From positions 1,240,001-1,304,000 of the forward strand of contig CANPUZ010000046.1 of NCBI GenBank assembly GCA_947579665.1: a stretch of 64,000 nt of DNA. The letters are read 5' to 3'. Each line of letters starts with the position of its first letter. Positions within the stretch are counted from its first letter, which is position 1. The position numbers were made by a program, and so were the translations under genes. Below the pieces are notes generated by a model. That model worked only from the letters and a program-made list of their open reading frames with translations. It was not told the DNA's origin and searched no databases. Below, piece after piece: positions 35,106 to 48,602 of this stretch. The stretch is from Sympetrum striolatum (taxonomy: Eukaryota > Arthropoda > Insecta > Odonata > Libellulidae).

Positions 35106-38100
35106 ATATACATTTTCAAACTCCTGTATGTCTCAATGGGAGGTTTTGCATGTGTGTGAAACCCATCATATTATACATACTATTTTGATCTGCTACGAAG
35201 GCTTTTGCTGAGTGTTTATTCCATTATGTGATAATGTTTTTAGGTTTCAGAGCATTTTCCAAAGTTGGATTGCAGCGATTGCTATATTTTTCTGATTATT
35301 CTTCTTTCAAATATACTTAAATAATTTTCATTAGTCTTTGTTGGTGTTGCAGTATGCAATTACAATGCAAGTAGTTCTGTTTGAATAAAAGTGGTTCTCC
35401 TCTTACTGTTTCACATATACATTAATTGTGAGGTTTTTGAGATTGAGGAAGTCTTTCATCTTTAGAGAATTATATTATAATTTAAAGGCCTAAAATTATC
35501 TGAATATAGTTGAAAGTACTTGAAGGTTATATCTATAGAAATTTTGAATTAAACACTTTTCCTCATGATGAATTCTAGTTGACTTTCTGATGAGTTGCCA
35601 TCAATCGTGAGGCATTTTATATATTTTGAGAAAGAGCAAATATTTGCTGATTCACAAACCTACATCTTGTCTTTCACCTTTTCATACAAACCTTTCTCTG
35701 TAAGTTGGTCTTTTTTACAATTTCATGGTTAATTTAATTTTTGAGGTATACCCATTCTTGGATGCAAATTTTGTCCAGACCAATTTTATTTCCATTGTAT
35801 ATTATTCTTTTGAAAGAGGATGAGGGTTTGCTGTGATTGGCTTATTTAGCAGGAACGATGATTCGTTTTGAGAAGAGGATGTTACATTGTCCGACTTTAT
35901 ATGAAACCAAAATTTGTGATGAGTAAGATACCTTGTGTGTTCTTTGACAGGCTGTGCTAGAGATTGTACTTTTGCACAAATTTGGAATTGGATATATTTG
36001 GAAATGATTATATATTAATGGGAGGGAAAGGAAAATTATATTTACACAAAAGGTAAATTAGAAGCAGTGAAAAATCCAAGATTTGGTTAGGATAATGTAT
36101 CAGTAGCAAGGATATAATCGGAAGGGGGGTTTAGAAAATACAACTATTGTGATGCGAAAGCATCATTGTTTCTATGGAAACACTGTCAAAGTTGCAGAGA
36201 ATTTATGAAGCATAGTACTTGAAGTTAGATCTAGATGTGATCAACATCAATATATCACATTCATAGATATATATTCATATGTTTACAAATATATTTATGT
36301 AAATGTGTATAGAAACCAATTATTTTACCATCATGGTGATTGGTTTACTATGGAAGGCCTATGTTTTGGGCTCTAAGAAGTACTTAAGATTGTGTAGATG
36401 TTTAAATAGACCAGTAGAAATTATCATTATATTAGACATCTTTTTATGGGATGTATACTTGTACATTTGTCTGCCTTTAGAAGCAACCGTAGGCCTAGAA
36501 AACATGGTTGGTTTTCCGATGTCAGTGTTTGGCTATGCTTTCTCTGGTCAAAATACCCTAAAGGTCTTCAATCTGAGAACTGGATGTTTTCTTTCCATGA
36601 ATGCCCATTTAGCTAACCTGTACGCTTCCCCTACTTGTTGCATGTTAGTGAATAGTTCTGTTGAATTCTGTATGAGTTCAAGCTTGTCTCTTCCATGTTG
36701 ATGGTTCTCTCGTGACGATGTTTTGTGTCCGTTAAAGCAGGCTTCTTCAGGTCAAAGAACCTGAAACCCCTGCTCTTTGGCGACATTGTTTTTCTTGCAT
36801 TATAGCATGCTTATTCAACATACTGTATGTAATAAATAAAATGAAAATACTTAGTAACTTCTACAGAATGTAAACCATGTTGATGTATCAACGAAAATAG
36901 ACACCTTCTTAAAAATACGTTCTGTGGAAGAGTGTGTTTTTATTTTATTCTCGACAAACTATGGTAAATTATGTTGAATAAGAATAAGACAGTAAATGAT
37001 GTTTCATATATATTCGTGGCCTGAGATTCTTGGTTGATGTCTAACGATAAATCTACTATTTGTTGTCACACCCAAGTCAAAAATTGTTTGTAAAATGTAC
37101 ATGTATCTGCTAGCTAGATCAAAGCTGTTGTGATCCTACTTATCAAAATCTGTCCATTTCCTATCAATCATTTGGTGCTGGTAGAGTAAGATTTAAATTT
37201 GCCCCGATAGACTTTATCAGTTAATTTCAATATAAATTTGTAATGTGTTCGGTGTTATTCGTTCTTTCGTTTCAGGAAGTTGAGTAGAAGTGCTTTAATA
37301 TTTTATGTTCAAAATGTTTCAACTTCGTCTAACAGTTTTCTTCGGACAGACAGGGTAATCTTATTGGTATTACTCCTTCACAAGAATTAAGTTGTAGGTC
37401 TTGTGATGCGTGATCTGAAAAAGTATTTTTTTTTATATAGTTGGGAGTATTTAATAAAAAAAGTTGCTCAATGTTGGATGAGGAGAAATTTATTTATGTT
37501 GTAAGTCATCTACTGAATGAATCCATGCAAATGTACAATTTATAGAGAACTTACATCGTCTGTATAATATATTTATGGAGAGTTATATGGCAAGGAAAAC
37601 ATAATTTTTTATGATATATCAGTGAGATCTTTTCTTTCTTAAAAATAGTGTATATTTCATTTCGTACTTAATTTTGTTATGGAGTGGTATTGCATTTTTT
37701 TACGGTATGTTGTTTCAAATGTTTTGGTTAATTCAAAAACATCATCAGAAATTTCCTATTTAATCTCCGAATTTGATTCTAAAGCTTAGGGTTACGTAAT
37801 TTTCTTATTTGATTATTATAAACTTCTTCAAATGATTATTGTTTAGATAAGGGATTCTATCATATGAAATTGCAATCTTATATGTTGCGATAATAGTTTT
37901 ATTGATCAAGTCATTATGTTCAGTACTATTTTCAGACAACTTTTTAAAGGTAAAGAGTTGGTGGATGACTTACCAGATAAATAGTGGCAGAAAGTAATAA
38001 CTTTTCTATGGTTTGTTTTAATAAACAGCATTCCACATCGGTACAATAAATCTTGTATCAATGGTGCATTTGCATTTATACAACTGTTTTGAATTTCAAT

Positions 38101-38489
38101 TGTTGCTACACAAGAGAGCACATTTAGGATATGAGAAAAATTATCTTTCTACGCTATTGAGAACTGAATAAATGTTTGTATTTTTATATGTATTGAGACC
38201 ATACTAATTGGTTGTCTGATCAACAGGTTTCATTCTTTATTTGTCTGATTCTTTTCTATACTATTTCCTAGAATACTATTTTCTACCTTCTTGACTGTGA
38301 TTGTATCACTGTTTTAATGTGACAAAAAATTGTGATGTGTATTTTATGAATGTATTTGAAATGTCCAAAGAAAGAAATAAATGTTGGTTGTTGCAAAGAG
38401 TCAATTTTGGTTTAAATGATTACCTCTTCCATTCCTTAGCCCTATTTCTAAACTAATGGTAATGATCATAAAATTATTACATATTACTA
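35106..38489. other. 3.4-kb AT-rich region without a supportable gene
   Basis: No ORF with a recognisable motif. The longest, 132 codons at 36,303-36,701, lacks family features and splice context. Polyadenylation-like AATAAA motifs occur near 36,829 and at 38,376-38,381. The latter is followed by a GT-rich TGTTGGTTGTTG element and could terminate a very long 3' UTR, but that is speculative. Confidence 0.4.
38376..38400 (+). terminator. Candidate polyadenylation signal
   Basis: AATAAA followed within a few bases by TGTTGGTTGTTG, the GU-rich element expected downstream of a cleavage site. No transcript can be tied to it from sequence alone. The nearest upstream gene ends 7.9 kb earlier. Confidence 0.25.
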
Positions 38490-39110
38490 ACAGAATGTCC
38501 GTTGATTCTCAACGGAAAAATGTCATGGATCGTCTCTGCAACGAACACCAATAGGAAAAAGATGTACCAGGAATATTCAATTGTCAATATAAATATAGGA
38601 ATGATTCAATTATAGTCAATTCTGTCAATCATTTGCGATTGTTTTTGGTGATATCCACAAATAATTGAAATTCAGTGGCATGATTCATATTGATAAAATA
38701 TTCGTAGATGATATTTTCTTACATAGAGTAACATATCTGAAAAAAATTACTGAGTTTAATATTGGACTAAAGGCAAACCATATACCACTAATACTTCTTT
38801 CTTGAGGGAAATTCTATAGTATACTAAGTCCTTGAGTAGAGAGAGAGTAAAACTGTTTAAAACTGTGTACTCTAACTAAAAATTCAGTAAATAATTACAT
38901 CGCTGTAAATAAAACTTGGTTGCTACTGACGTTTAAAAAAATAAAATTTAAATCTTCGTAGTTTTTTCCGTAGGATTCTTTACAGGATATTGTTCGTAAC
39001 AGCAAATGTTAAAATCTCATGTAATTTTTCTTCTTCATAAAATGTATCACTTATTATAAGGATTAATTTTAACTTGAATTATATTCTTAATGGGTTTTCA
39101 TGGTGTATTT
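38490..39110 (+). repeat. Direct duplication, copy 1 (with ~150-bp insert)
   Basis: Shares a long ordered series with 39,383-39,840, including GTTGATTCTCAACGGAAA, CATTTGCGATTGTTTT, TAATATTGGACTAAAGGCAA and, after an insert at about 38,800-38,945, CAGCAAATGTTAAAATCTCA. Substitutions are scattered through it. No coding function seen. Confidence 0.8.
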
Positions 39111-39382
39111 CCGTACGCTAATATTGAAATCCTGCTTTTTGTTAGTTTTAAACGTTCGTGGGAGTATAGAAAGAAGGGAAGATAATAGTATTGAAGTTAT
39201 TAGATTGTATAACACGATTAAGTTCTTAAAATATTGAAAAAGAAAAGTGGTGGACATTTTGTAGCCCTCCTTGGTCCTTTGAGGGTTAAAGAAAGATTAA
39301 ATAAGAAACTAAACATTACAAAAGACCAAGTGAATAAAAATCCTACAGCAACCAAAGAAAATCATGAAATAAATTAAACTAG

Positions 39383-39840
39383 CAGAGTGCCTGTTGATTC
39401 TCAATGGAAATATATCAAAGATTGTCTCTGCAACAAACACCAATAGAAAGAAGATGTACCAAGAAGAGCAAAACCAATTGTCAATATCAATGATTCAATT
39501 TTTGTCAATTCTGTTAATCATTTGCGATTGTTTTCAGTGATATCGGCAAATAATTGAAATTCAGGGACATGATTCCTATAGTTAAAATATTCAAAGATGA
39601 TATTTTCATGTCTAGAGTAACATATCTGAAAAACATGATGGAGTTTAATATTGGACTAAAGGCAAACCATAAACCAGCAATACTTGAATGTTGGTACTTT
39701 TTCCATGCGATTCTTCACTGGATATTGTTTGTTACAGCAAATGTTAAAATCTCATGCAATTTTTTCTTTTTCATAAAGTGTATCACTTATTATCAGGATT
39801 TATTTTAATTCGACTTATATTCTTAATGAATTTTGATGGA
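39383..39840 (+). repeat. Direct duplication, copy 2
   Basis: The counterpart of 38,490-39,110 without the internal insert: GTTGATTCTCAATGGAAA, TTTGCGATTGTTTTCAGTG, GGACTAAAGGCAAACCATA and CAGCAAATGTTAAAATCTCA follow in the same order. The 84-codon open frame at 39,554 is within the repeat and does not exist in copy 1 as a matching frame, so it is not a gene. Confidence 0.8.
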
Positions 39841-39901
39841 TAAATACATGAACTTGGAATCGCCTTCATTGTAAAAGGGGATGGCTTGTTTACAGCCTCG
39901 A

Positions 39902-39937
39902 AATTTTGATAAAATATTCATGCATTTTATCAAAATT
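39902..39937. repeat. Short perfect inverted repeat
   Basis: AATTTTGATAAAAT (39,902-39,915) and its exact complement (39,924-39,937) flank an 8-base loop, immediately downstream (in transposase orientation) of the Harbinger remnant. It might mark an element end, but no target duplication is evident. Confidence 0.55.
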
Positions 39938-40009
39938 CTCAAAATTTTGATTCGTGAACGATATTTCACGACCTAAATAAGAATCTTCATTCTATTCCCC
40001 TTCTTTTGG

Positions 40010-40460
40010 TGCTTGATTAGACTAGACATGTAATTAGCATCGAACCAGTGGCATAAAATCTTAAAGTCAGTAGAAACTGTTCCATTGCTAACATCGCCTT
40101 ATTTCTTAAAATACGAAGTGTATGATCAAGCAGTTATTTCATACATCAGATACTTTGGATTAACTTTACAATACCTTGTTGTTCGATGCTCTATTTTCAT
40201 CGCAATTTTTTCTAAAAACGTAACAACCATTTATTTATTTAGCCTAAACCTTATAAAAAAGTCTTCTTCACTCAATGTGTTGAAATAATCCGGTCGAATC
40301 TTAAATATTCTAGGATTTCTTGTTCTCAGCAGTACTCGAAATAAAAATTCATCGTCGTCATCCTCAAAATCTTGAAACGTTTTCAATACTTCCATTTCTT
40401 GTCTATTAAGTGAAGTAATAATAAATATTGTTATTAGAGAAGGATTTAGTAGCATTATTT
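40010..40460 (-). pseudogene. PIF/Harbinger (HARBI1-like) transposase N-terminal remnant
   Basis: On the minus strand, RPDYFNTLSEEDFFIRFRLNK minus its last residue is followed, after a frame change, by LEKIAMKIEHRTTRYCKVNP and then, in another frame, by MEQFLLTLRFYATGSM. This order (RFRLSK block, Leu-rich helix, SP-x-EQLL-x-TLRFYATGS block) is characteristic of Harbinger nucleases. The catalytic DDE part is not found downstream. The sequence is frameshifted at least twice and non-functional. Confidence 0.75.
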
Positions 40461-42104
40461 ACCTATGATAAGCGTCTCTTTTTAAAGGGACTCGTTTCTG
40501 AGGTAGGAAATTCTGCTGGCTGTTTTTCCTTTATATCACTCAGCTTTAAATATTTCTAATATTTTATTTGTTAGATATCTTTCCCCATTTTCAATACATT
40601 TTATCAACAAATAAGTATAAAAAGTAACTTGCGTCAAGAAGTACGTCCACATTATAGACCATCGTGGATAATACTTTTATCGAAGCCTTCAAAGCAATAC
40701 CTGAGACCATACACGTTAACAGGCAGGCCTTCTATTAATTTAGAGAATTGTATAATAGTTTTCTCAGTTCCTTAATTTTACTTTTACATTAATTTCAATG
40801 TTCTTTTAAGTTAGACGACATTTGCTTTTTCTGGCCAGTAGTTTCCACGTCAGAAAATGAAGAGCTTGTTAAATCATGACTATTATCTTGATATCTTAAA
40901 TGCTCAAAATCATCCCAATATTAATATTATATTTATTACATATATAATAACTTATTGTACACATCACCGGAACCAACATAGATCTACGCGTAATGAATGT
41001 GACAGAAAAAACGACCTTAAAATATTACATATAGATTTAATAGGAGTCGTACCAACTTAATTAGAAAATCCGACCAAATATTTCTTTGTACATATGGTCA
41101 ACAAAATGAAAATAATTCCGAATAATTGTAGAATTTATAATTTTCGGAAAAGTTTTTAAATCAATCCACATATCATAACATCTCTCAGAGACATTCACAG
41201 CGCTAAACCAGGAATACCTCTCTAAGGCATCTCATAGCTGTTTTTATGAGACTTTTCAAGATCATTTTCTTCATGCGGCCACAAAAAGGCGTAAGACATT
41301 AATTTTATTTTGATATTTGGTATTACCTTTACTGCCGTATAATTATTAAATAATTTGAACATTTCGACAATAATGTAATTTCACGATTCGAAAGTTGTAG
41401 TAATTTGTAAAGGCGTAGGCATTAATATATATGTTACTGCTCGAGAATTCCAAACAATTTTGACTAACTTAATATTCATAGGCATTAGTTGCAACAGCAG
41501 TTCATTTTCTCCCGTATTTACTGACAATGTTTTTAAATGATTTTAGAACTCACAATTCTTTGAACAAGTAACAAGCAAATTTGTAGCATACATTTCATTC
41601 CACCTCCTTCCATAAAGAATAAATGTAAAAAGTTTTGATCAATTACAGCCTTTTTCTTTTGAAAACTAGAAATAGAAATGTCGTACAAACTTGAGATTAG
41701 CACCAAGAGAAAGAAATGGGGTAAATTTCTAGAAACCATTTCATGTTTGTGTTAATAAACAATAAAATAGCATGGCTTATTTTCCTGTATTTACTTTGTT
41801 TTCCTTTTGTAGAGGGAAATGGGATGTAATGAGTGTGAAATGCGTTAAAAATTATTATTGATTATATAGTCATCCAGCTGATAAGAGACTTAGAATATAT
41901 TTACTTTTATTAATATTTATCGAGGATTCAAATACCTTGGAGATTTAACCAAAGGTCACTGAAACATCTCCAAGATATCCTCTGAGACATATCTGAAGAG
42001 GACAGAGACAGATCTACGTGATGTGACTGAGAACTTTTCGAAACATGTTGTTAGACATTTGAGATAGCTCTGAGATGTGTTATATGGAAATGCTATATTA
42101 AAAT
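40461..42104. other. AT-rich flank of the satellite array, no gene recognised
   Basis: Short open frames only. Two patches rich in CTCTGAGACAT-like words (near 41,185 and 41,965-42,080) suggest a decayed repeat but do not resolve into clear ends. The satellite begins gradually at its right border. Confidence 0.4.
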
Positions 42105-45100
42105 ATACAATTTTCATAAAATTACGAAAATTAAGGAATAATAGAGGAAAGAATTTTAAATTTCGTAAAATATTCCGTTTTCGTTGCTTTTTTCAATCAT
42201 ATCTCGTTAAATGACGAAAATTAATGCAAAATAGAGGAAAAAATAGAAATTTCGCTAGAATTATCCCTTTTCGTTGGTTCTTTAGATGATATCTCATTAA
42301 AATGACGAAAATTAATGCAAAATAGAGGAAAAAAATAGAAATTTCGCTAAAATTATCCCTTTTCGTTGGTTCATTAGATGATATCTCGTTAAAATGACGA
42401 AAATTAATGCAGAATAGAGGAAAAAAATAGAACTTTTGCTAAAATTATCCGTTTTCGTTGGTTCTTTAGATGATATCTCGATTAAATTTCAAAAATTAAG
42501 GCTAAATTGAGGGAAAAAATGAAATCTCGCTAAAACAATCCGTTTTCGTACCTTTTTTCGATTATATCACGATAAAATGACGAAAATTAATGCTAAATTG
42601 ACGAAAAAAATTGAAATTTCGCTAAAATTATCCGTTTCCGTTGCTTTTGTTGATCATATCTTTATATAAAGACAGAAATTAGGGCAAGAAAGAGGAAAAA
42701 AGTTTATTTTCACAAATATCATCCTTTGTCGTCGCTTTTTTCGATCATTTCTCCATAAAATGACAAAAAGGAGGGCTAAATTGAGAAAAAAAATTGAAAT
42801 TTCAATAAAATTATCCGTTTTCATTGCTTTTTTCGATCATTACTAAATAAAATGTCGAAAATTAAGGCAAAATAGCAGAAAACAATTGAAATTTCGATAA
42901 AATTATCCTTTATCGTTGCTTTCTTCGATCATATCTTGATGAAATGTCGGAAATATAGGCAAAATACAGGAAAATATTGAATTTTCGCTAAAATTATCTG
43001 TTTTCGTAGAATTTTTCGCTCAAAATTTGACTAAATGTGGGTAATAATGGAAAAATAGAGGAAAAAAATTGAATTTTCGCTAAAATTATCAGCTTTTGTT
43101 GCTTTTTTCGCTCATAATTTGATTAAATGTGGGAAATAAAGGCAAAATACTGGAAAAAAATTGAATTTTCGCTAAAATTATCAGTTTTCGTTGCTTTTTT
43201 CGATCATTATTTGATTTTATGTGGGAAATTAAGGAAAATAGAGGAAAAAAATTGAATTTACGATAAAATTATCAATTTTCGTTGCTTTTTTCGATCATTA
43301 CTTGATTATATGTGGGAAATAAAGGCCAAATAGAGGAAAAAAATTGAATTTTTGATAAAATTATCCGTTTTCGTTGCTATTTTCGCTAAAAATTTGATTA
43401 AATCTGGGAAATATAGGCAAAATAGAGGAAAAAAATTAAAGTTTTGCTAAAATTATCCGTTTTTGTTGCTTTTTTCGATCATAATTTGATTAAAAGTAGG
43501 AAAAAAAGGCAAAATAGAGGAAAAAAATTGAAATTACGATAAAATTATCCGTTTTTGTTGCTTTTTTCGCTCAAAATTTGATTAAATGTAGAAAATAAAG
43601 GTAAAATAGAGGACAAAATTTAATTTCTGATAAAATTATCCGTTTTCGCTGTTTTTTTCGCTCATAATTTGATTTAATAAGGGAAATAAAGGAAAAATAG
43701 AGGAAAAAAATAGAAATATCGCTAAAATTATCCGTTTTCGTCCCTTTTATCGGTAATTTCGTCATTAAATGTGGAAAAATACGAGTAAATTGAGGAAAAA
43801 AATAAAATTTTATCTAAAATTATCCGTTTTCGTCCCTTTTTTCGGTAATTTCGACATAAAATGAGGAAAAAAAACGAGCAAATAGAGGAAAAAAATAGAT
43901 ACTTCGCTAAAATTATCCGTTTTCGTCCTTTTTTACGGTAATTGCGTCATAAAATGAGGAAAAAAACGAGTAAATTGAGGAAAAAAATAAAAATTTCGCT
44001 AAAATTATCCGTTTTCGTCCCTTTTTTCGGTAAATTCGTCATAAAATGAAGAAAAAAACGAGCAAATAGAGGAAAAAATAGAATTTTCGCTAAAATTATC
44101 CGTTTTCGTCCCTTTTTTTGGAAATTTCGTCATAAAATGAGGAAAAAAACGAGTTAAGAGAGGAAAAAATTGAAATTTCGCTAAAATTATCCGTTTTCGT
44201 CCCTTTTTTCGGTAATTTCATCATAAAATGAGGAAAAAAAACGATTAAATTGAGGATAAAAATAAAAATTTTGCTAAAATTATCCGTTTTCGTCGCTTTT
44301 TTCGGTAATTTCCACATAAAATGAGGAAAAAAACGAGTAAATAGAGGAAAAAATAGATGTTTCGCTAAAATGATCCGTTTTCGTCCCTTTTTTCGGTAAT
44401 TTCGCCATAAAATGAGGAAAAAGAACGAGAAAATAGAGGAAAAAATAGAAATTTAGCTAAAATTATCCGTTTTCGTCCCTTTTTTCGGTAATTTCGTCAT
44501 AAAATGAGGAAAAAAAACGATTAAATACAGGAAAAAAATAGAAATTTCGATAAAATTATCCGTTTTCGTTGCTTTTTTCGCTCATAATTTGAATAAATGT
44601 AGGAAATAATGGCAAAATAGAGTAAGAAAATTGAATTTTCGCTAAAAATTATCACTTTTCGTTGCTTTTTTCGCTCATAATTTGAAAAAATGTAGAATAA
44701 AGGCAAATTAGAGGGAAAAAATTGAATTTTCGCTTAAATTATCCGTTTTCGTTGCTTTTTTCGATCATTACTTGATTATATGTGGGAAATAAAGGCAAAA
44801 TAGAGGAAAAAAATTGAATTTTTGATAAAATTATTCGTTTTCGTTGCTTTTCTCGCTAAAAATTTGATTAAATCTGGGAAATATTGGCAAAATAGAGGCA
44901 AAAATTAAAGTTTTGCTAAAATTAACCGTTTTCGTTGCTTTTTTCGCTCATAATTTGATTAAAAGTAGGAAAAAAAGGCAAAATAGAGGAAAAAAATGGA
45001 AATTACGATAAAATTATCCGTTTTTGTTGCTTTTTTCGTTCATTATTTGATTAAATGTGGGAAATAAAGGCAAAATAGAGGAAAAAATTGCATTTTTGCT

Positions 45101-47998
45101 AAAAGTATCAGTTTTCGTTGCTATTTTCGCTCATAATTTGATCAAATGTAGGAAATAAAGGCAAATTAGAGGAACAAATTGAATTTTCGCTAAAATTATC
45201 CGTTTTCGTTGCTTTTTTCGCTCAAAATTTGATTAAATATAGGAAATAAAGGTAAAATAGAGGAAAAAATTGAATTTCTGATAAAATTATCCGTTTTCGT
45301 TGCTTTTTCGCTCATAATTTGATTTAATGTGGGAAATAAAGGCAAAATAGAGGAAAAAAATAGAAATATCGATAAAATTATCCGTTTTCGTCCCTTTTTT
45401 CGGTAATTTCGTCATTAAATGTGGAAAAATACGAGTAATTTGAGGAAAAAAATAAAATTTTCGCTAAAATTATCCGTTTTCGTCCCTTTTTTCGGTAATT
45501 TCGTCATAAAATGAGGAAAAAAACGAGTTAAGAGAGGAAAAAATTGAAATTTCGCTAAAATTATCCGTTTTCGTCCCTTTTTTTGGTAATTTCGCCATAA
45601 AATGAGGAAAAAAAAATGAGTAAAAAAAGGAAAAAAATAAAACTTTCGCTATAATTATCCGTTTTCGTCCCTTTTTTCGGTAATTTCGTCATAAAATGAG
45701 GAAAAAAAACGAGTAAATAGAGGAAAAAAATAGAAATTTCGCTAAAAGTATCCGTTTTCGTCCCTTTTTTCGGTAATTTCGTCATAAAATTAGGAAAAAA
45801 AACGTGTAAATAGAGGAAAAAATAGAAATTTAGCTAAAATTATCCGTTTTCGTCCCTTTTTTCGGTAATTTCGTCATAAAATGAGGGAGAAAAACGATTA
45901 AATAGAGGAAAAAAATAGAAATTTCGCTAAAATTATCCGTTTTCGTTGCTTTTTTCGCTCATAATTTGATTAAATGTAGGAAATAATGGCAAAATGGAGT
46001 AAAAAAATTGAACTTTCGCTAAAAATTATCACTTTTCGTTGCTTTTTTCGCTCATAATTTGAAAAAATGTAGAATAAAGGCAAATTAGAGGAAAAAAATT
46101 GAATTTTCGCTAAAATTATCAGTTTTCGTTGCTTTTTTTGCTCATAATTTGATTAAATGTAGGACATAAAGGCGAAATACAGGAAAAAAATTGAATTTTT
46201 GCTAAATTTATCAGTTTTCGTTGCTTTTTTCGCTGATAATTTAATTAAATGTAGGAAATAAAGGCAAAATAGAGGAAAAAAATGAATTTTCGCTAATATA
46301 ATCTGTTTTTTTTAGCTTTTTTCATTCATAATTTGATTAAATGTGGGAAATAATGGCAAAATAGTGGAAAAAAATTGAATTTTCGCTAAAATTATCTGTT
46401 TTCGTTGCTATTTTTGCTCACAATTTGATTAAATGTGGGAAAAAATTGCAAAATTGAGGAAAAAAATTGAATTTTCGCTAAAATTATATGTTTTCGTTGC
46501 TTTTTTCGCGCATAATTTGATTAAATGTGGGATATAATGGCTAAATAGAGAACAAAAATTGAATTTTCGCTAAAATTATTATTTTTCGTTGCTTTTTTCG
46601 CTCATAATTTGATTAAATGCAGGAAATAAAGACAAAATAGAGGAATAAAATTGAATTTTCGCTAACATTATTAGTTTTCGTTGCTTTTTTCGCTCATAAT
46701 TTGATTAAATGCAGGAAATAAATGCAAAATAGAGGAAAAAAATTGAATTTTCGCTAACCTCTTTATTTTTCGTTTCTTTTTTCGCTCATAATTTGATTGA
46801 ATGCAGGAAATAAAGGCAAAATAGAAGAAAAAAATTGAATTTTCGCTAAAATTATCAGTTTTCGATGCTTTTTTCGCTCATAATTTGATTAAATGTAGGA
46901 AATATAGGCAATATACAGGAAAAAAAATTGAATCTTCGCTAACATTATTAGTTTTCGTTGCTTTTTTCGCTCATAATTTGATAAAATGTAGGCAATAAAG
47001 GCAAAATACAGGAAAAAAAATTGAATTTTTGCTAAAATTATCCGTTTTTGTTGCTTTATTTGCTCATTATTTGATTATATGTGAGAAATAACGGCAAAAT
47101 AGAGGAAAAAAGTTAAATTCACGATAAAATTATCAATTTTCGTTGCTTTTTTCGATCATTACTTGATTATATGTGGGAAATAAAGGCAAAATAGAGGAAA
47201 AAAATTGAATTTTTGATAAAATTATCCGTTTTCGTTGCTTTTTTCGCTAAAAATTTGATTAAATCTGGGAATTATTGGCAAAATAGAGGAAAAAAATTAA
47301 AGTTTTGCTAAAATTAACCGTTTTCGTTGCTTTTTTCGCTGATAATTTGATTAAAAGTAGGAAAAAAAGGCAAAATAGAGGAAAAAAATTGAAATTACGA
47401 TAAAATTATCCGTTTTTGTTGCTTTTTTCGCTCAAAATTTGATTAAATGTAGAAAATAAAGGTAAAATAGAGGAAAAAATTTAATTTCTGATAAAATTAT
47501 CCGTTCTCGTTGCTTTTTTCGCTCATAATTTGATTTAATGTGGGAAATAAAGGCAAAATAGAGGAAAAAAATAGAAATATGACTAAAATTATCCGTTTTC
47601 GTCCCTTTTTTCGGTAATTTCGTCATTAAATGTGGAAAAATACGAGAAAATTGAGGAAAAAAATAAAATTTTCGCTAAAATTATCCGTTTTCGTCCCTTT
47701 TTTCGGTAATTTCGACATAAAATGAGGAAAAAAAACGAGCAAATAGAGGAAAAAAATAGATATTTCGCTAAAATTATCCGTTTTCGTCCCTTTTTTCGGT
47801 AATTTCGTCATAAAATGAGGAAAAAAACGAGCAAACAGAGGAAAAAATAGAAATTTCGCTAAAATTATCCGTTTTCGTCCCTTTTTTTGGAAATTTCGTC
47901 ATAAAATGAGGAAAAAAACGAGTTAAGAGAGGAAAAAATTGAAATTTCGCTAAAATTATCCGTTTTCGTTCCTTTTTTCGGTAATTTCATCATAAAAT
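42105..47998. repeat. 92-93 bp satellite array, left block
   Basis: Tandem monomers share AAAATTATCCGTTTTCGT, a T-run with TTTTTTCG, and ATAGAGGAAAAAA. Type A monomers (92 bp) read GTTGCTTTTTTCGCTCATAA; type B monomers (93 bp) read GTCCCTTTTTTCGGTAATTT with CATAAAATGAGG. The first dozen monomers (42,105 to about 43,000) are the most diverged, with extra words such as GATGATATCTCG. About 63 monomers. Because type B is 31 codons long, spurious open frames run through several monomers. Confidence 0.96.
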
Positions 47999-48536
47999 AT
48001 CATCATCATCTGTCTTCGCCTAACCTTTGTGGTGAAAGGACGTGTTCTTCTGAACAACATTAGCGACCCTTGAGTGCCTGACCCTCGGCTAACGACCCAC
48101 CAGTAGCCGGCGAATTTCGTCCCACTGCCCCGTAAAGCTGAGCAGTAGTTTACTTGTGGAGAAGTGCTGAGTAGAACCAAGGCTTTCTTTATTTTTCTTT
48201 TATATTATTTTTTCTTCCAGTTTTAGCAGTTTTATATTCCGCATATTCAGGTTTAATTCATTTTAAAGCGTGAATTGCTCTTCTTTCCTTGTGACAGGTT
48301 TCTTTAGTTTTTATCTGTATTTGTGCCAATTTGTTTCTCCTCATTTCTTGAATTGACCTTTTAGGAAGTGCTAGTTTAGTATTTATCGTATCTACTCGTA
48401 TCTGGAGTAGCATATATTTTTCACTTGATTTAGGACAGTTATATTTTCTACTTTTTAAGCTTAAAACTTAGCTCTCATCGTTAGACTTTTTCCCCTTTTC
48501 AGTGCATCTGCACTAGGTAAATTTTTGCGACCCAGG

Positions 48537-48543
48537 TATAAAA
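48537..48543 (+). promoter_or_regulatory. TATA-like box upstream of LINE ORF1
   Basis: TATAAAA in a locally GC-richer context 60 bases upstream of the ORF1 ATG. It may be fortuitous, because LINEs normally use internal promoters near their 5' end and this one would omit most of the leader. Confidence 0.25.
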
Positions 48544-48602
48544 CAGCGGGTGGTAGTTTGTTTGCGAGTTGAAGAAAAAGGACTAAAGTCATTAGCAATA
48601 GG

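Noticed and set aside
36303..36701. 132-codon open frame
   Set aside because: No recognisable domain, no splice-bounded context, and isolated in AT-rich DNA. It could be chance within a long non-coding region.
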